Origin: JABFXC01 sp045804265
GTDB lineage: Bacteria; Gemmatimonadota; Gemmatimonadetes; Gemmatimonadales; Gemmatimonadaceae
Assembly: GCA_045804265.1 (NCBI GenBank)
Contig: JBJMNK010000039.1
Coordinates: 96,204-160,203 of the forward strand
DNA: 64,000 nucleotides
Direction of reading: 5' to 3'
The number at the start of each line of letters is the position of its first letter. Position 1 is the stretch's first letter. Made by a program: the position numbers and the translations under genes. This document shows positions 50,951 to 59,943 of this stretch, piece after piece. The notes below the pieces were generated by a model. It did not search any database. It was given only the letters and a program-made list of their open reading frames with translations, and had not been told where the DNA came from.

Positions 50951-53170
50951 GTGTCCGCCGAAAGCGTCACCCCACCAGAGCGCGGAACGCTGCCGCGAGA
51001 GCTGATCGATTTCCTGATCGAGCTCTCGATCGCGTTGCAGAAGTTCGCGATCTATCCAACGGGGCATCCGATGCTGGCGACCACGGTCGAGCGGCTCGAG
51101 CGCCGCCTGCGTCCGCTGCTCGACCAGCGCTCGACCCTCTCGCTCGGGGTAGCGCGCAACCAGCTCGTGATCGAAGGGGTGGCGACGGACGAGCATCACG
51201 CTGTTCTTCGCGAGCTCGCCGAACGGCTGCACCATCATCACCTCGGCGCGCTCAAGATCTCACAGCGGGTGACGCCGACCGAGCTGCGCGAGATGCTGGT
51301 CACGATCGGAATCGATCAGGGGAAGGAAGCGATGCCGATCGGGTTGCTTCCGATCGAAGAGCTTCCACAGTGGCCGAGCATTCGGCTCTACCCGCTCGCG
51401 TACGAACATCTCGAGCTGCTGAGCGAGGACGAGGACAACGCCACGCCTCCGGTTGCTGGCGTGAAAACTCGAGCAGCTGGCGCGAGGGCGGCGCGATTAT
51501 GGGTTGGGCTGGCGCGTGCGGCGCTCGCCGGACGCGAGGCGCCGTCGCGCAAGGCATCGACCGGAGCGACATCGACAGAGACGTCAACGCCCGAAACGCC
51601 ACCTACCTCGGCCGCGACCGCGGAAGCGGAAGAGACTGCGGCCGCCGACCCGGCGGAGGTGGCGCGGGCGATCGACGAGCACCAACGCGAGGAGGCGTAC
51701 GACCAGGTCATCGTCGGCTACCTGCTGCAGATCGCCGACGAGCTGCGGTCGGCCGACGGCCGTGATGCGGTGGCGCTGCGCCGGCGCGTCTCGGGCCTTC
51801 TCGGCTCGGTGAAGCCGGAGACACTTCGGAACCTCCTCACGATGGGGAACGACGCCGGCCAGCGTCAGAAGTTCGTGCTCGATGCGACGCAGGGGATGGC
51901 GGTCGACGCGGTGATCGAGCTGCTGCGCGCCGCGGCCGACGTCTCGAAGCAGACGATCTCGCATTCGATGCTCCGACTGCTGTCGAAGCTCGCGGTGCAC
52001 GCCGAGCATCATGGGTCGGACCGGCGTGCGGATGCGGACGCGGCGCTCCGCGAGAACGTGCGCATGCTCGTCGGGCAATGGACGCTCGACGACCCGAATC
52101 CGGATGCCTATCGCGCCGTGCTCGAAGGAATGTCCAGGTCGCGACCGCGACTCGATGGCTCGCTCGTCGCGGCGTACCCCGTGGAGGACGAGCGTCTCGT
52201 GCAGATGGCGCTGGAGATCGGGGTCGGTGGCGACGGCACGTGGCGGGCGGTGGAGACGATGGTCGCGCGACGCCGTCTCTCGCCGCTGGTCGCGATGCTC
52301 GAGCGTTCGCCGCGGCCGCGCATCGCGCAGCAGATCTGGGACCGGATCGCGACCCCCGAACGCATCCGCGCGATGGTCGAGGAAGCGCAACCGGACTGGG
52401 ACGCGCTCGAGCGTCTCGTCGCACGCGTCGGACTCGGCGCGGCCGACGCACTCACCGATGCGCTCGAGGAGACGGAAGATCCGCGTCGCCGCGGTCATAT
52501 CGTTTCCCTGCTCTCGAAGCTCGGCGACGACGTCGGCGACGCGATCGTGCGACGTCTCTCGCAATCGGGACCGGCGGTGCAGGCGCAGCTGCTCGTCCTG
52601 CTCGGCAAGCTCGCCATTCTGCCGGCCGGCTTCGATCCAGCCGAGTGGGCACGAAACCGGAATCCGTCGGTCAGGCGCGAGGCGATCCGGATTCTCTGCC
52701 GGCGGGCGGCGACGCGTGAGCAGGGAATAACGTTAGGCCTTGTCGACGTCGACGAGCGCGCGGTGCTCGCGGCGCTGAACGAGGCGGCGAGCGATTGCCC
52801 GCGCTCGGCGGTGCCGATCCTGATGAGTCGTGTCGACCGCGACGACATCCCGGCGTCGCTGCGCGCGCTGGCGATCCGCGCGGTGGCCAGCGTGAAGTCC
52901 CCGGACGTCGTCGACTGGGTGCTGCGCTTCGTGATGATCGGGCGGAAGCGGTTCTTCGGCGGCGAGCGGCTGGCGCCGAAGACCCCCGAGCTGCTGGCGG
53001 CGCTCATCGCGTTAGGCACCTACTGGTCGAGGGACAAGCGGGTCCTCTCGACACTGGAGCGGGCGGCGAAGTCTCCCGACGCCGAGATCCGGAGCGCGGC
53101 GATGAGCGTGCTGCGGCCGCTGCCTAACGCGCGGCCGTCGGTGCCGCGCCCGGTCGAGGAGGACGGATGA
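50951..53170 (+). CDS. HEAT-repeat-like protein, partner of the HD-GYP gene
   Basis: 739 residues from GTG 50951. An N-terminal domain (about 15-165; FLIELSIALQKFAIYPTGHP) is shared in outline with the N-terminus of the next protein (LTTLAKALSALGLYTAGHP). A Ser/Thr/Ala-rich linker (198-238) leads into about 480 residues of paired helices spaced like HEAT repeats (for example AVPILMSRVDRDDIPASLRA). The stop overlaps the next ATG by 4 bp. The role is unknown, and a scaffold for the HD-GYP enzyme is the simplest model. Confidence 0.7.
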   Translation: MSAESVTPPERGTLPRELIDFLIELSIALQKFAIYPTGHPMLATTVERLERRLRPLLDQRSTLSLGVARNQLVIEGVATDEHHAVLRELAERLHHHHLGALKISQRVTPTELREMLVTIGIDQGKEAMPIGLLPIEELPQWPSIRLYPLAYEHLELLSEDEDNATPPVAGVKTRAAGARAARLWVGLARAALAGREAPSRKASTGATSTETSTPETPPTSAATAEAEETAAADPAEVARAIDEHQREEAYDQVIVGYLLQIADELRSADGRDAVALRRRVSGLLGSVKPETLRNLLTMGNDAGQRQKFVLDATQGMAVDAVIELLRAAADVSKQTISHSMLRLLSKLAVHAEHHGSDRRADADAALRENVRMLVGQWTLDDPNPDAYRAVLEGMSRSRPRLDGSLVAAYPVEDERLVQMALEIGVGGDGTWRAVETMVARRRLSPLVAMLERSPRPRIAQQIWDRIATPERIRAMVEEAQPDWDALERLVARVGLGAADALTDALEETEDPRRRGHIVSLLSKLGDDVGDAIVRRLSQSGPAVQAQLLVLLGKLAILPAGFDPAEWARNRNPSVRREAIRILCRRAATREQGITLGLVDVDERAVLAALNEAASDCPRSAVPILMSRVDRDDIPASLRALAIRAVASVKSPDVVDWVLRFVMIGRKRFFGGERLAPKTPELLAALIALGTYWSRDKRVLSTLERAAKSPDAEIRSAAMSVLRPLPNARPSVPRPVEEDG

Positions 53171-54360
53171 GCGACCCGGTCCGGCTGCTGACGACGCTGG
53201 CGAAGGCGCTCTCGGCGCTGGGGCTCTACACCGCCGGCCACCCGGCGCGCGAGCGAGCGGTGGATGTCGCGTACGAGGAGCTGGTGCGGCTGCAGCGCAC
53301 GGACCCCTACGCGCAATTCTCCTTCCTCGGCGACGAGGTCGTCTTCGGCCAGGCCGCGTTGCGCGAGATTGGAGCGTGGGACTGGGGGCGCAAGCTGGCG
53401 GCGGCGGGAATCCAGCGCCTCGAGATCGTCGACATCGTCTCCCGCGACGAGTACGCCGACTTCCTCGACGACGTCGCCAGCCGGCTCGCGGCGACGAACG
53501 GGCCGAGCACCGTCGAAGCCCGACCAGGGCGACGCCACAGCATACGATTCGGGGCGATCGGTATTCGCGGCGACGCGCCGCAGACGCCGCGCGACGAGTC
53601 AGCCGCGACGACATCGTCAGGCGGCATCACCTACGATCTCGGCGCCGAGGCGGACGCGGTGCGGTGGATGCACGACGAGGTCGCGACGCGCGGCGAGCTG
53701 CCATTGCTCGAGGCAGAAGCCGTGGTGCGATCGCTCGCGGTCGCGATGCATGGGGACAGCCAGATCGTGCTTCCGCTGATGCAGATGAAGGAGTTCGACC
53801 AGTACACGACCACGCACTCGCTCAACGTGAGCGTGCTGACGATGGCGCTGGCCGAGCACCTGAAGCTGCCGGCGAGCGACGTGCGCGGCTTTGGTGTGGC
53901 GGGGCTGCTGCACGACCTGGGCAAGGTGCGCATCCCGAAGGAGATCCTCGTCAAGCCCGGGAAGTTGACGGAGGCCGAGCGCGAGGTGATGCAGCGACAT
54001 CCGGTGGACGGCGCGCGGTTGATCGTGGCCAGCGACAAGAATCTCGACCTTGCCGCGGTCGTCGCGTACGAGCACCACATCATGCTCGATGGTGGCGGCT
54101 ACCCCCGTCCTCACTATGGCCGCGGGTGTCACCACGCGAGCGAGCTGGTTCACGTCTGCGACGTGTACGACGCACTGCGTACGCACCGGCCGTATCGCGC
54201 GGCTTGGGAATCCGAAGCGACGCTCACCTACCTCGCGGAACGCGCGGGTAAGGAGTTCGACCCGAAGATCGCCCGATCGTTCATCGAGATGGTGCACGGG
54301 TGGGACCAGCGGGTCGCGACGGCCGGCAGCGGGACCGAAAAGAAGCCATTGGCGAGCTGA
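53167..54360 (+). CDS. HD-GYP domain phosphodiesterase
   Basis: 397 residues. An N-terminal domain of 120 residues related to that of the upstream protein is followed by a 40-residue polar linker and an HD-GYP domain. The domain has LLHDLGKVRIPKEIL (HD, about residue 248), QRHPVDGARLI, then EHHIMLDGGGYPRPHYG (GYP motif, about 303) and VCDVYDALRTHRPYR. All metal ligands appear to be present. HD-GYP enzymes linearise cyclic di-GMP, so this is a third cyclic-di-GMP gene in the window besides two GGDEF-EAL genes. It is coupled to the HEAT-like gene by ATGA. Confidence 0.9.
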   Translation: MSDPVRLLTTLAKALSALGLYTAGHPARERAVDVAYEELVRLQRTDPYAQFSFLGDEVVFGQAALREIGAWDWGRKLAAAGIQRLEIVDIVSRDEYADFLDDVASRLAATNGPSTVEARPGRRHSIRFGAIGIRGDAPQTPRDESAATTSSGGITYDLGAEADAVRWMHDEVATRGELPLLEAEAVVRSLAVAMHGDSQIVLPLMQMKEFDQYTTTHSLNVSVLTMALAEHLKLPASDVRGFGVAGLLHDLGKVRIPKEILVKPGKLTEAEREVMQRHPVDGARLIVASDKNLDLAAVVAYEHHIMLDGGGYPRPHYGRGCHHASELVHVCDVYDALRTHRPYRAAWESEATLTYLAERAGKEFDPKIARSFIEMVHGWDQRVATAGSGTEKKPLAS

Positions 54361-54426
54361 TATCCGGTGTGGTGTGCAAGCCGGGAGGTGGCCGGCGTCT
54401 CTCTGCAGCCTTCTCGGAGAGAAATC

Positions 54427-56691
54427 ATGCGCCGTGTCCTGTCCGCCCCGTCGATCGCGCTCGCTGCCGCGATCATGCTGCCGCTCACGTTGAGCGCGCA
54501 GGGAATCCTCATCCCCGTTCCGTGCCTGCCTAACCGTATCTGCCCACCGGTCCAGTGGGGGCTGGTGCGCACCGCCAGCAACGTCCGCGTGACGATGGAG
54601 GACCGCGTCCTTCACTACGAAGTCGAAGAGCGGTTCACCAATCGTGGCGGAGGGATCGCCGAAGCGGATTACATCTTCCCGCTCCCGGTCGACGCCGCGT
54701 TCCAGGATCTCAAGCTCTCGATCGACGGTCAGCTCGTGGCGGGCGAGACGATGAGCGCGGACAAGGCGCGTGGGATCTACGAGGAAATCGTCAGGCGGCA
54801 GCGCGACCCGGCGCTGGTGGAGTGGATGGGGCGCGGGATGCTGCGCGCGCGGATCTTCCCGATCCGGGCGGGCGAGGAGAAGCGGGTCGTCGTCCGGTTC
54901 GACGCGGTGGCGAGGCGCGAGGGCGATGCACTCAGGGTTGATTATCGCCGGGCGGGCAATAACACGGCGATGAGAGATGAGAGATACCGCGATCGAGGGA
55001 TGAGAGATGAGAGAACGGCATCATCGGAGGATGAGACGTTTTCCCTCACCATTCCCGACAACGACGCGTTAGGCACCCCGTGCTCGCCGACGCACCGGCT
55101 GGTGCGGCGGTTGAGCAGCGGGCGGATCACCGTCGAGGCCGAAGGGAACAACAGCGACGTGACGGTGCTCGTGCCGCTGCGGAGCTCGAGCGCGGCATCG
55201 GTTTCGGTGCTCGCGAACGCGACGAGCGCGAGCGAGCGGTTCGCGCTGATCACGCTGACGCCGCCGACGCGGGCCGTGCGGCACACGCCGCGCGACGTCA
55301 CGCTCGTGCTCGACGTATCGGGCTCGATGAGCGGGCGCAAGCTGATCCAGGCGAAGGCCGCCGGGCGGCAGGTATTGGCGACGCTGAACGAGGGCGACCG
55401 CTTCCGCATCATCGACTTCTCGACCGACGTGCGCACGTTCCGCGACGACTTCGTCGCCGCATCGGCGCCTAACGTTCGCGAAGCACAGCGCTACCTCGAT
55501 GCGCTCGACGCGCAGGGATCGACGAACATCTCGGGCGCGCTCGACGAGGCACTGCGTGTCGAGAGTCCGGAGAACCGTCTTCCACTCGTCCTCTTCCTCA
55601 CCGATGGCGCGCCGACGGTCGGCGAGACACAGCCCGATGCGATCGCGGCCGCGGCGGCCAAGGAACGTGGGCGCGCGCGGGTGTTCACCTTCGGCGTCGG
55701 TGCCGACGTCAACGCCGCGCTGGTCGAACGGCTCGCGCTCGAGGCACACGGCACCGCGACCTTCGTCCGACCCGAGGAAGACGTGGAGCGGGCGGTGAGC
55801 GTGGTCGCGTCGCGGCTCACCGATCCGATTGTCACCGACCTGCGCGTGCACGCCGACGGCGTGCGGCTCGACCGGGTGCTTCCCGCGGGCGGGATCGACC
55901 TCTTCGCCGGTCAGGACCTGGTGGTGCTCGCGCGCTACGAGGGCGACGGCGCGGCGACGCTCCGCTTCACCGGGCGCTCGGCGAACGGGCCGGTCGAATG
56001 GAGTGAGCGGGTGAACTTCCCGGCGCGCGAGCGCGGGAATTCCTTCGTGCCGCGGCTCTGGGCGACGCAGCGGGTGGGGTGGCTCTCGGCCGAGAAGCGG
56101 CGCGGGGGGAGCACGACCGAGATCGACGACGAGATCCGCGCGTTAGGCGAGCGCTACGCGATCCCGACCGAGTTCACGTCATACCTGGTGCAGGAGCCGG
56201 GGATGGTCGCGGGGAATGTGCCGCTGCTGCAGAACCAGTCGGGTGGCTCGGGTACGGCCGGTCGGCTGCGGTCGCAGCCTCCGTCAGCGGCGCCGATGGC
56301 GTCGGCGAGTGACCGCAGCTTCGCCGAAGCGAAGGTGTCGTCGATGCAGCGTGAGAGCCGTTCGCTGGCCGTGGCCGATTCGGCGATGGTGGCGGGTGCG
56401 GGTACGGCAGCAGCGCGGCGGATCGGCGCGCGATTCTTCACGCTCCGCGACGGCGAGTGGACCGACGCGCGCGTCGATGCGCCGAGCGCCAGCACGATCC
56501 GTCGCGTGCGGGTGAAGCCGTACTCCGATGCGTACTTCGCGCTCATCCGTGCGATCCCCGACCTCGGCGAGCCGTTTGCACTCGGCGACCGCGTCCTGGT
56601 GATCGGTCGTGCGGCGGCGATCGAGTTGGCCGCGGACGGAAGCGAGCGACTGAGCGACGCGCAGGTCGCGGCGCTCTCGGCCGACTGGTAG
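54427..56691 (+). CDS. Secreted VIT and von Willebrand A domain protein
   Basis: 754 residues with ATG 54427 at a signal peptide (IALAAAIMLPLTLSAQG). VIT domain (about 45-165; EERFTNRGGGIAEADYIFPLP, then SADKARGIYEEIV), then a vWA domain with complete MIDAS (LDVSGSMSG at about 295, ending FLTDGAPTVG). A long C-terminal beta/linker region has LGERYAIPTEFTSYLVQE, the usual VIT-vWA tail. Residues 181-198 are an odd Arg/Asp/Glu insert (MRDERYRDRGMRDERT) encoded by a 7-bp repeat. The ECF sigma gene follows 13 bp downstream, so the three genes may share a transcript. Confidence 0.9.
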   Translation: MRRVLSAPSIALAAAIMLPLTLSAQGILIPVPCLPNRICPPVQWGLVRTASNVRVTMEDRVLHYEVEERFTNRGGGIAEADYIFPLPVDAAFQDLKLSIDGQLVAGETMSADKARGIYEEIVRRQRDPALVEWMGRGMLRARIFPIRAGEEKRVVVRFDAVARREGDALRVDYRRAGNNTAMRDERYRDRGMRDERTASSEDETFSLTIPDNDALGTPCSPTHRLVRRLSSGRITVEAEGNNSDVTVLVPLRSSSAASVSVLANATSASERFALITLTPPTRAVRHTPRDVTLVLDVSGSMSGRKLIQAKAAGRQVLATLNEGDRFRIIDFSTDVRTFRDDFVAASAPNVREAQRYLDALDAQGSTNISGALDEALRVESPENRLPLVLFLTDGAPTVGETQPDAIAAAAAKERGRARVFTFGVGADVNAALVERLALEAHGTATFVRPEEDVERAVSVVASRLTDPIVTDLRVHADGVRLDRVLPAGGIDLFAGQDLVVLARYEGDGAATLRFTGRSANGPVEWSERVNFPARERGNSFVPRLWATQRVGWLSAEKRRGGSTTEIDDEIRALGERYAIPTEFTSYLVQEPGMVAGNVPLLQNQSGGSGTAGRLRSQPPSAAPMASASDRSFAEAKVSSMQRESRSLAVADSAMVAGAGTAAARRIGARFFTLRDGEWTDARVDAPSASTIRRVRVKPYSDAYFALIRAIPDLGEPFALGDRVLVIGRAAAIELAADGSERLSDAQVAALSADW
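54969..55019. repeat. In-gene heptad array (GATGAGA)
   Basis: GATGAGA-GATGAGA (54969-54982), GATACCG, GATCGAG (54991-54997), then GATGAGA-GATGAGA-GAACGGC (54999-55019). It keeps the reading frame and encodes a repeated MRDER peptide between two beta regions. The last 18 bp, GAGAGATGAGAGAACGGC, reappear at 62943 inside glgE. Confidence 0.75.
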
Positions 56692-56704
56692 ACTCAGCCT
56701 CATC

Positions 56705-57226
56705 ATGGACGCCGAGCAGCTGTTCCGGACGTATCACGACACGCTGGTGCGCTACCTGACGCGCCGGCTCGGCGACCGCGACTGGGCGGAGGAAGTCGCG
56801 CAGGAAACGTTCGTGCGTGCGCTTCGGCAGAGATCATTGACGAACGAGCGGGCGTGGCTGTTCACGGTTGCGAACAACCTCGTCCGCGACGAAGCGCGCC
56901 GCGACGCGCGGCGGAGGAAGCATCTCGTGCTGCTGCGTGAAGAAGCACTGGCCGAAGAAGCAGCGGAGCCGGAGCCGACCTCGCTCGAGCGGGCACAGGA
57001 GGCGGCGTTCGCCCGGCGAGCGGTGGACGCGCTCGCCGAGCGGGACCGGCTCGCGCTGCTGATGCGCGAGGAAGGGCTGGACTATCCGGAGATCGCCGCA
57101 GCGTTAGGCCTGTCGGTGGGTTCGATCGGCACTACGCTGTCACGGGCGCGGCGGCGACTCGTTGAAGCATATGAAGCGTTGCAGAGGCGCGACGCAGCAG
57201 GAGGGGGAGGACATGCAGCATCCTGA
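56705..57226 (+). CDS. ECF-type RNA polymerase sigma factor
   Basis: 173 residues. Region 2 (FRTYHDTLVRYLTRRLGDRD, WAEEVAQETFVRAL) and region 4 (LALLMREEGLDYPEIAAALG, SVGSIGTTLSRARRRL) are both clear. The next gene, a zinc-finger anti-sigma, overlaps it by 14 bp, the standard arrangement for a sigma/anti-sigma pair. The target regulon is unknown. Confidence 0.95.
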   Translation: MDAEQLFRTYHDTLVRYLTRRLGDRDWAEEVAQETFVRALRQRSLTNERAWLFTVANNLVRDEARRDARRRKHLVLLREEALAEEAAEPEPTSLERAQEAAFARRAVDALAERDRLALLMREEGLDYPEIAAALGLSVGSIGTTLSRARRRLVEAYEALQRRDAAGGGGHAAS

Positions 57227-58514
57227 CGAAGGGACCATCCACGCCTGGCTCGACGGCGCGCTCCCGCCGGCCGAGGCGCGCTCGATCGAGGAGCACGCGG
57301 CGAGCTGCGCCGAGTGTGCGGCGGTCATCGCCGAAGCGCGCGGGCTGGTGGCAGCGTCGTCGCGAATCCTGTCGGCGCTGGACGCGGTGCCGGGCGGCGT
57401 GCTGCCCGCGGCACTTCCGGCCGAAGAGTCGGGCAACGCACAGGCACCGCGGCGTCCACAGGCATCGTGGTGGCGCTCGACGCCACTACGCGCGGCGGCG
57501 GCGATCCTGCTCGTCGGCGGCGTAAGCTGGCTGGCTACGCGGCGAGGCGTGCCTAACGAGATCACCCTGGCTCCGTCGATCGTGATGACGCCGGCCGAGG
57601 ATCGCGCGGTCGCGGCCGATACCCTTGCGATGGCATCGGGGGCGGCGCAGTCGGAGCAGAAAGCTGCGCAGCCGGCAGCGCCGGGGCTGTTCCCGCCGCC
57701 GCGGGTGTCGGAGCTCGCACCCGGCGCTTCGCGCGCAGCACCTCTTCGCCAGGAATCGGCGAAGGTGGCGGCGCAGTCGGCGGCGCAGTCAGCGGCACGG
57801 TCGGCAGCGCGGCCAGCAGCGCCGTCGGCGATCGCGGACATGGCGGCTGCAGGCTCGGTGAGTGCGAACGCGGCGCGTGGCGACACGGCGAGCCTGGGCG
57901 CGGAGCGCAGCTATGCAGCGACTTCAGGCGTGATCTCGCCGCCGCCGAGTGCGGGCGGCGCAGCGACAGAGCAACGGCGCATGGTGGCGCCGTCGGCGGT
58001 TCCATCGGCGCCACCGATCATGGAACCGATGACGAGAAGCGCGGCTGAGCCGATGGCCAAGATGAGCTCCGCGTTGGCCGCCGCACCAATTCTGCAAAGC
58101 GATGCGCTCGGCCGGCTGCTCGGCTGCTATGTGCTCGAGGAGCAGGGTCAATCGACGAACAAGGCACAGGCACGCACGGAAGACGCGGCGTCGGCTGGCG
58201 CGCAGCCATCGTCGTCGCTGCTGCCGGCGCGCATCGAGCTGCGCGCGGATCGCGCCGACGACCTCGACGCAACGGCGATGGTGCTTCGCCCCGCACCGGG
58301 CGAGCCCGCGTTCGCGGCAAGCGCCCGCGGCAGATGGCGGACACTCGGCGCGAACGTGATCGAGATGCACATCGACGACGGCGCACGCTCGGTGGCGGCG
58401 CGACTGAAGATCGCCGGCGACAGCGTGAGTGGACTCGCGCAGTCGTACGTGAGCGGCCGGCGCGACTCGGCGACACAGCTGCGCGGGCGCAGGGCATCCT
58501 GCCCGGCGCCGTAA
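57213..58514 (+). CDS. Transmembrane zinc-finger anti-sigma factor with long low-complexity region
   Basis: 433 residues from ATG 57213 (GGAGGGGGAGGAC upstream). An N-terminal zf-HC2 motif, His28-x3-Cys32-x2-Cys35, binds the sigma factor in this family. A single helix at 91-109 puts the rest outside. The outer part begins with 230 Ala/Ser/Pro/Gln-rich residues (KVAAQSAAQSAARSAARPAA) and ends in a compact domain of about 130 residues (LGRLLGCYVLEEQ, RIELRADRADDLDATA, SARGRWRTLGANVIEMHIDD) of unknown family that could be the sensor. Confidence 0.88.
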   Translation: MQHPDEGTIHAWLDGALPPAEARSIEEHAASCAECAAVIAEARGLVAASSRILSALDAVPGGVLPAALPAEESGNAQAPRRPQASWWRSTPLRAAAAILLVGGVSWLATRRGVPNEITLAPSIVMTPAEDRAVAADTLAMASGAAQSEQKAAQPAAPGLFPPPRVSELAPGASRAAPLRQESAKVAAQSAAQSAARSAARPAAPSAIADMAAAGSVSANAARGDTASLGAERSYAATSGVISPPPSAGGAATEQRRMVAPSAVPSAPPIMEPMTRSAAEPMAKMSSALAAAPILQSDALGRLLGCYVLEEQGQSTNKAQARTEDAASAGAQPSSSLLPARIELRADRADDLDATAMVLRPAPGEPAFAASARGRWRTLGANVIEMHIDDGARSVAARLKIAGDSVSGLAQSYVSGRRDSATQLRGRRASCPAP

Positions 58515-58548
58515 GGCCTAACGCGCGGCCGCGGGCCTTTCGGCAAAT

Positions 58549-58617
58549 GGCTAAGGGCTAACGGCTAACGGCTAACCGCTAACGGCTAATGGCCAATGGC
58601 CAATGGCTAACGGCCAC
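58549..58617. repeat. Heptanucleotide tandem repeat GGCTAAC (about ten units)
   Basis: Units in exact 7-bp register: GGCTAAG, GGCTAAC three times, CGCTAAC, GGCTAAT, GGCCAAT twice, GGCTAAC, then GGCCAC. On the other strand this is GCCGTTA/GCCATTG/GCCATTA, the same word family as arrays F and G. It lies between the convergent ends of the anti-sigma gene and the TfoX-N gene, 26 bp after an octamer (58516). Confidence 0.85.
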
Positions 58618-58658
58618 GGGATGCAGTCCGCCGACCCTTGACCCCTGACCCCCACTCG

Positions 58659-58982
58659 CTAACGAACCGCCCGCGCCCCGCGCGCGAGCCAGTCAGTGAG
58701 CTCGGGGTCGTCGGCGATCGCCTCCGCGGGGACCACGACCCAGGTGCTCATCGGGCGCTCACCGCCGGGAGCAAATGCCATGACCCCCGGCTCGGCGAGC
58801 GCACGCGGATAGTCATCGGCGGTCGTCTTCACGAGAAGCCCCTCGTGCCACGCGATGACGAAGGTGGACTTGCCGAGGAGGAACCCACGCCCGCCGAAGA
58901 CGTTCTTCTGTCGCGCGCCGCGAATACCGGCGGCGGGGAGGAGGTCGGCGATCCGGGCGACGAGGCCGGGGTCGAAGGTCAT
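58659..58982 (-). CDS. TfoX N-terminal domain protein
   Basis: 107 residues from ATG 58982. MTFDPGLVARIADLLPAAGI, NVFGGRGFLLGKSTFVIAWHEGLLVK and a closing WLARGARAVR match the stand-alone TfoX/Sxy N-terminal domain family (usual pattern: G....r.MFGG.gfy..g..fa......l.lK). Only full-length Sxy with the C-terminal domain is known to control competence. Stand-alone versions are common and uncharacterised. Confidence 0.85.
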   Translation of the reverse strand: MTFDPGLVARIADLLPAAGIRGARQKNVFGGRGFLLGKSTFVIAWHEGLLVKTTADDYPRALAEPGVMAFAPGGERPMSTWVVVPAEAIADDPELTDWLARGARAVR

Positions 58983-59085
58983 GCGACAAGATACGGCGAA
59001 TCGGAAGGCTGCCAACCATCGGCGCGTGGCAACTGTCACAGTTGGTATCCCGCCCGACCGGATCACCGCTCACCGTGTGAATGCC

Positions 59086-59916
59086 ATGCGCCTCGCCATT
59101 TCCGTCCTTACCCTGACCGTGCTCGCCGCGACGCCGCTCCGTGCGCAACGCCACCGCAGCGCGATGACCGACACCAGCGAATGGCTCGAGGACTGTCGCG
59201 ACGGGCGGAACGGGATGAACGATGACGATCGCGCGCGGAGCTGCGAGGTGCGGCGGACGGCGGTCGCGGCGCCGAAGGGGCGCGTCACCATCGATGCGGG
59301 CCGGAACGGCGGGATCTCGGTCATCGGCGGCGACGCGGACAGCATGGTCGTCGTCGCGCTGGTCGCGGCGTCGGGGTACAACGCGGACGAGGCGCTCGCT
59401 GTGGCGCGACAGGTCAGGATCGAGGTCACGCCGAACTCGGTTCGAGCGAACGGGCCGCGCAGCGATGATCGGCATCAATGGTACGTGAGCTTCGAGGTCG
59501 TCCTCCCGCGCGGTGCCGATGTCTCGGCGACGACGCAGAACGGCGGCGTTCGCCTCGAAGGGCTGAACGGAAAAGTCGAGGCGAGGGCGGTGAACGGCCC
59601 CGTCTCGGTGATCGAGATGGGTGGCGACGTCACCGGGCGCACGGAGAACGGGCCGATCATCGCCGAGCTGCGCGGGACGAAATGGGAGGGGGCGGGACTC
59701 GACCTGGAGACGAGGAACGGTCCGGTGACGCTTAGCATCGCCAGCGGGTACAACGCGCACGTCGAGACGGGAACCGTGAACGGCCCGATGGCGATCGACT
59801 TCCCGGTCACGATCCAGGGGCAGATCACCAGACGCTTGAGCTTCGACGTCGGTCGTGGCGGGGCGCCGGTGCGGGCGGTGACCACCAACGGCCCGCTCGT
59901 CGTTCACAAGCTGTAG
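59086..59916 (+). CDS. Exported DUF4097-like beta-helix protein
   Basis: 276 residues. ATG 59086 starts a signal peptide (LAISVLTLTVLAATPLRAQ). The mature part repeats short strands ending in NG: TTQNGGVRLEGLNGKVEARAVNGPVSVIE (read in parts), TENGPIIAELRG, TRNGPVTLSI, TVNGPMAIDF and TTNGPLVVHK. The regular NGP turns fit the DUF4097 (putative adhesin) right-handed beta-helix. Its role is unknown. In related bacteria such proteins often follow anti-sigma systems, though here a TfoX-N gene and a repeat intervene. Confidence 0.85.
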   Translation: MRLAISVLTLTVLAATPLRAQRHRSAMTDTSEWLEDCRDGRNGMNDDDRARSCEVRRTAVAAPKGRVTIDAGRNGGISVIGGDADSMVVVALVAASGYNADEALAVARQVRIEVTPNSVRANGPRSDDRHQWYVSFEVVLPRGADVSATTQNGGVRLEGLNGKVEARAVNGPVSVIEMGGDVTGRTENGPIIAELRGTKWEGAGLDLETRNGPVTLSIASGYNAHVETGTVNGPMAIDFPVTIQGQITRRLSFDVGRGGAPVRAVTTNGPLVVHKL

Positions 59917-59943
59917 CGCCGGCCGTCAGGGAGCGACGAAAGG

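Noticed and set aside
38440..58982. A natural-competence system made of DUF3006, the ComEC-like MBL protein and the TfoX-N protein, with CGTTAGGC as uptake word
   Set aside because: The MBL protein has no competence membrane domain, the TfoX protein lacks the C-terminal domain, and they lie 20 kb apart. The octamer may still be an uptake word, but these genes do not show it.
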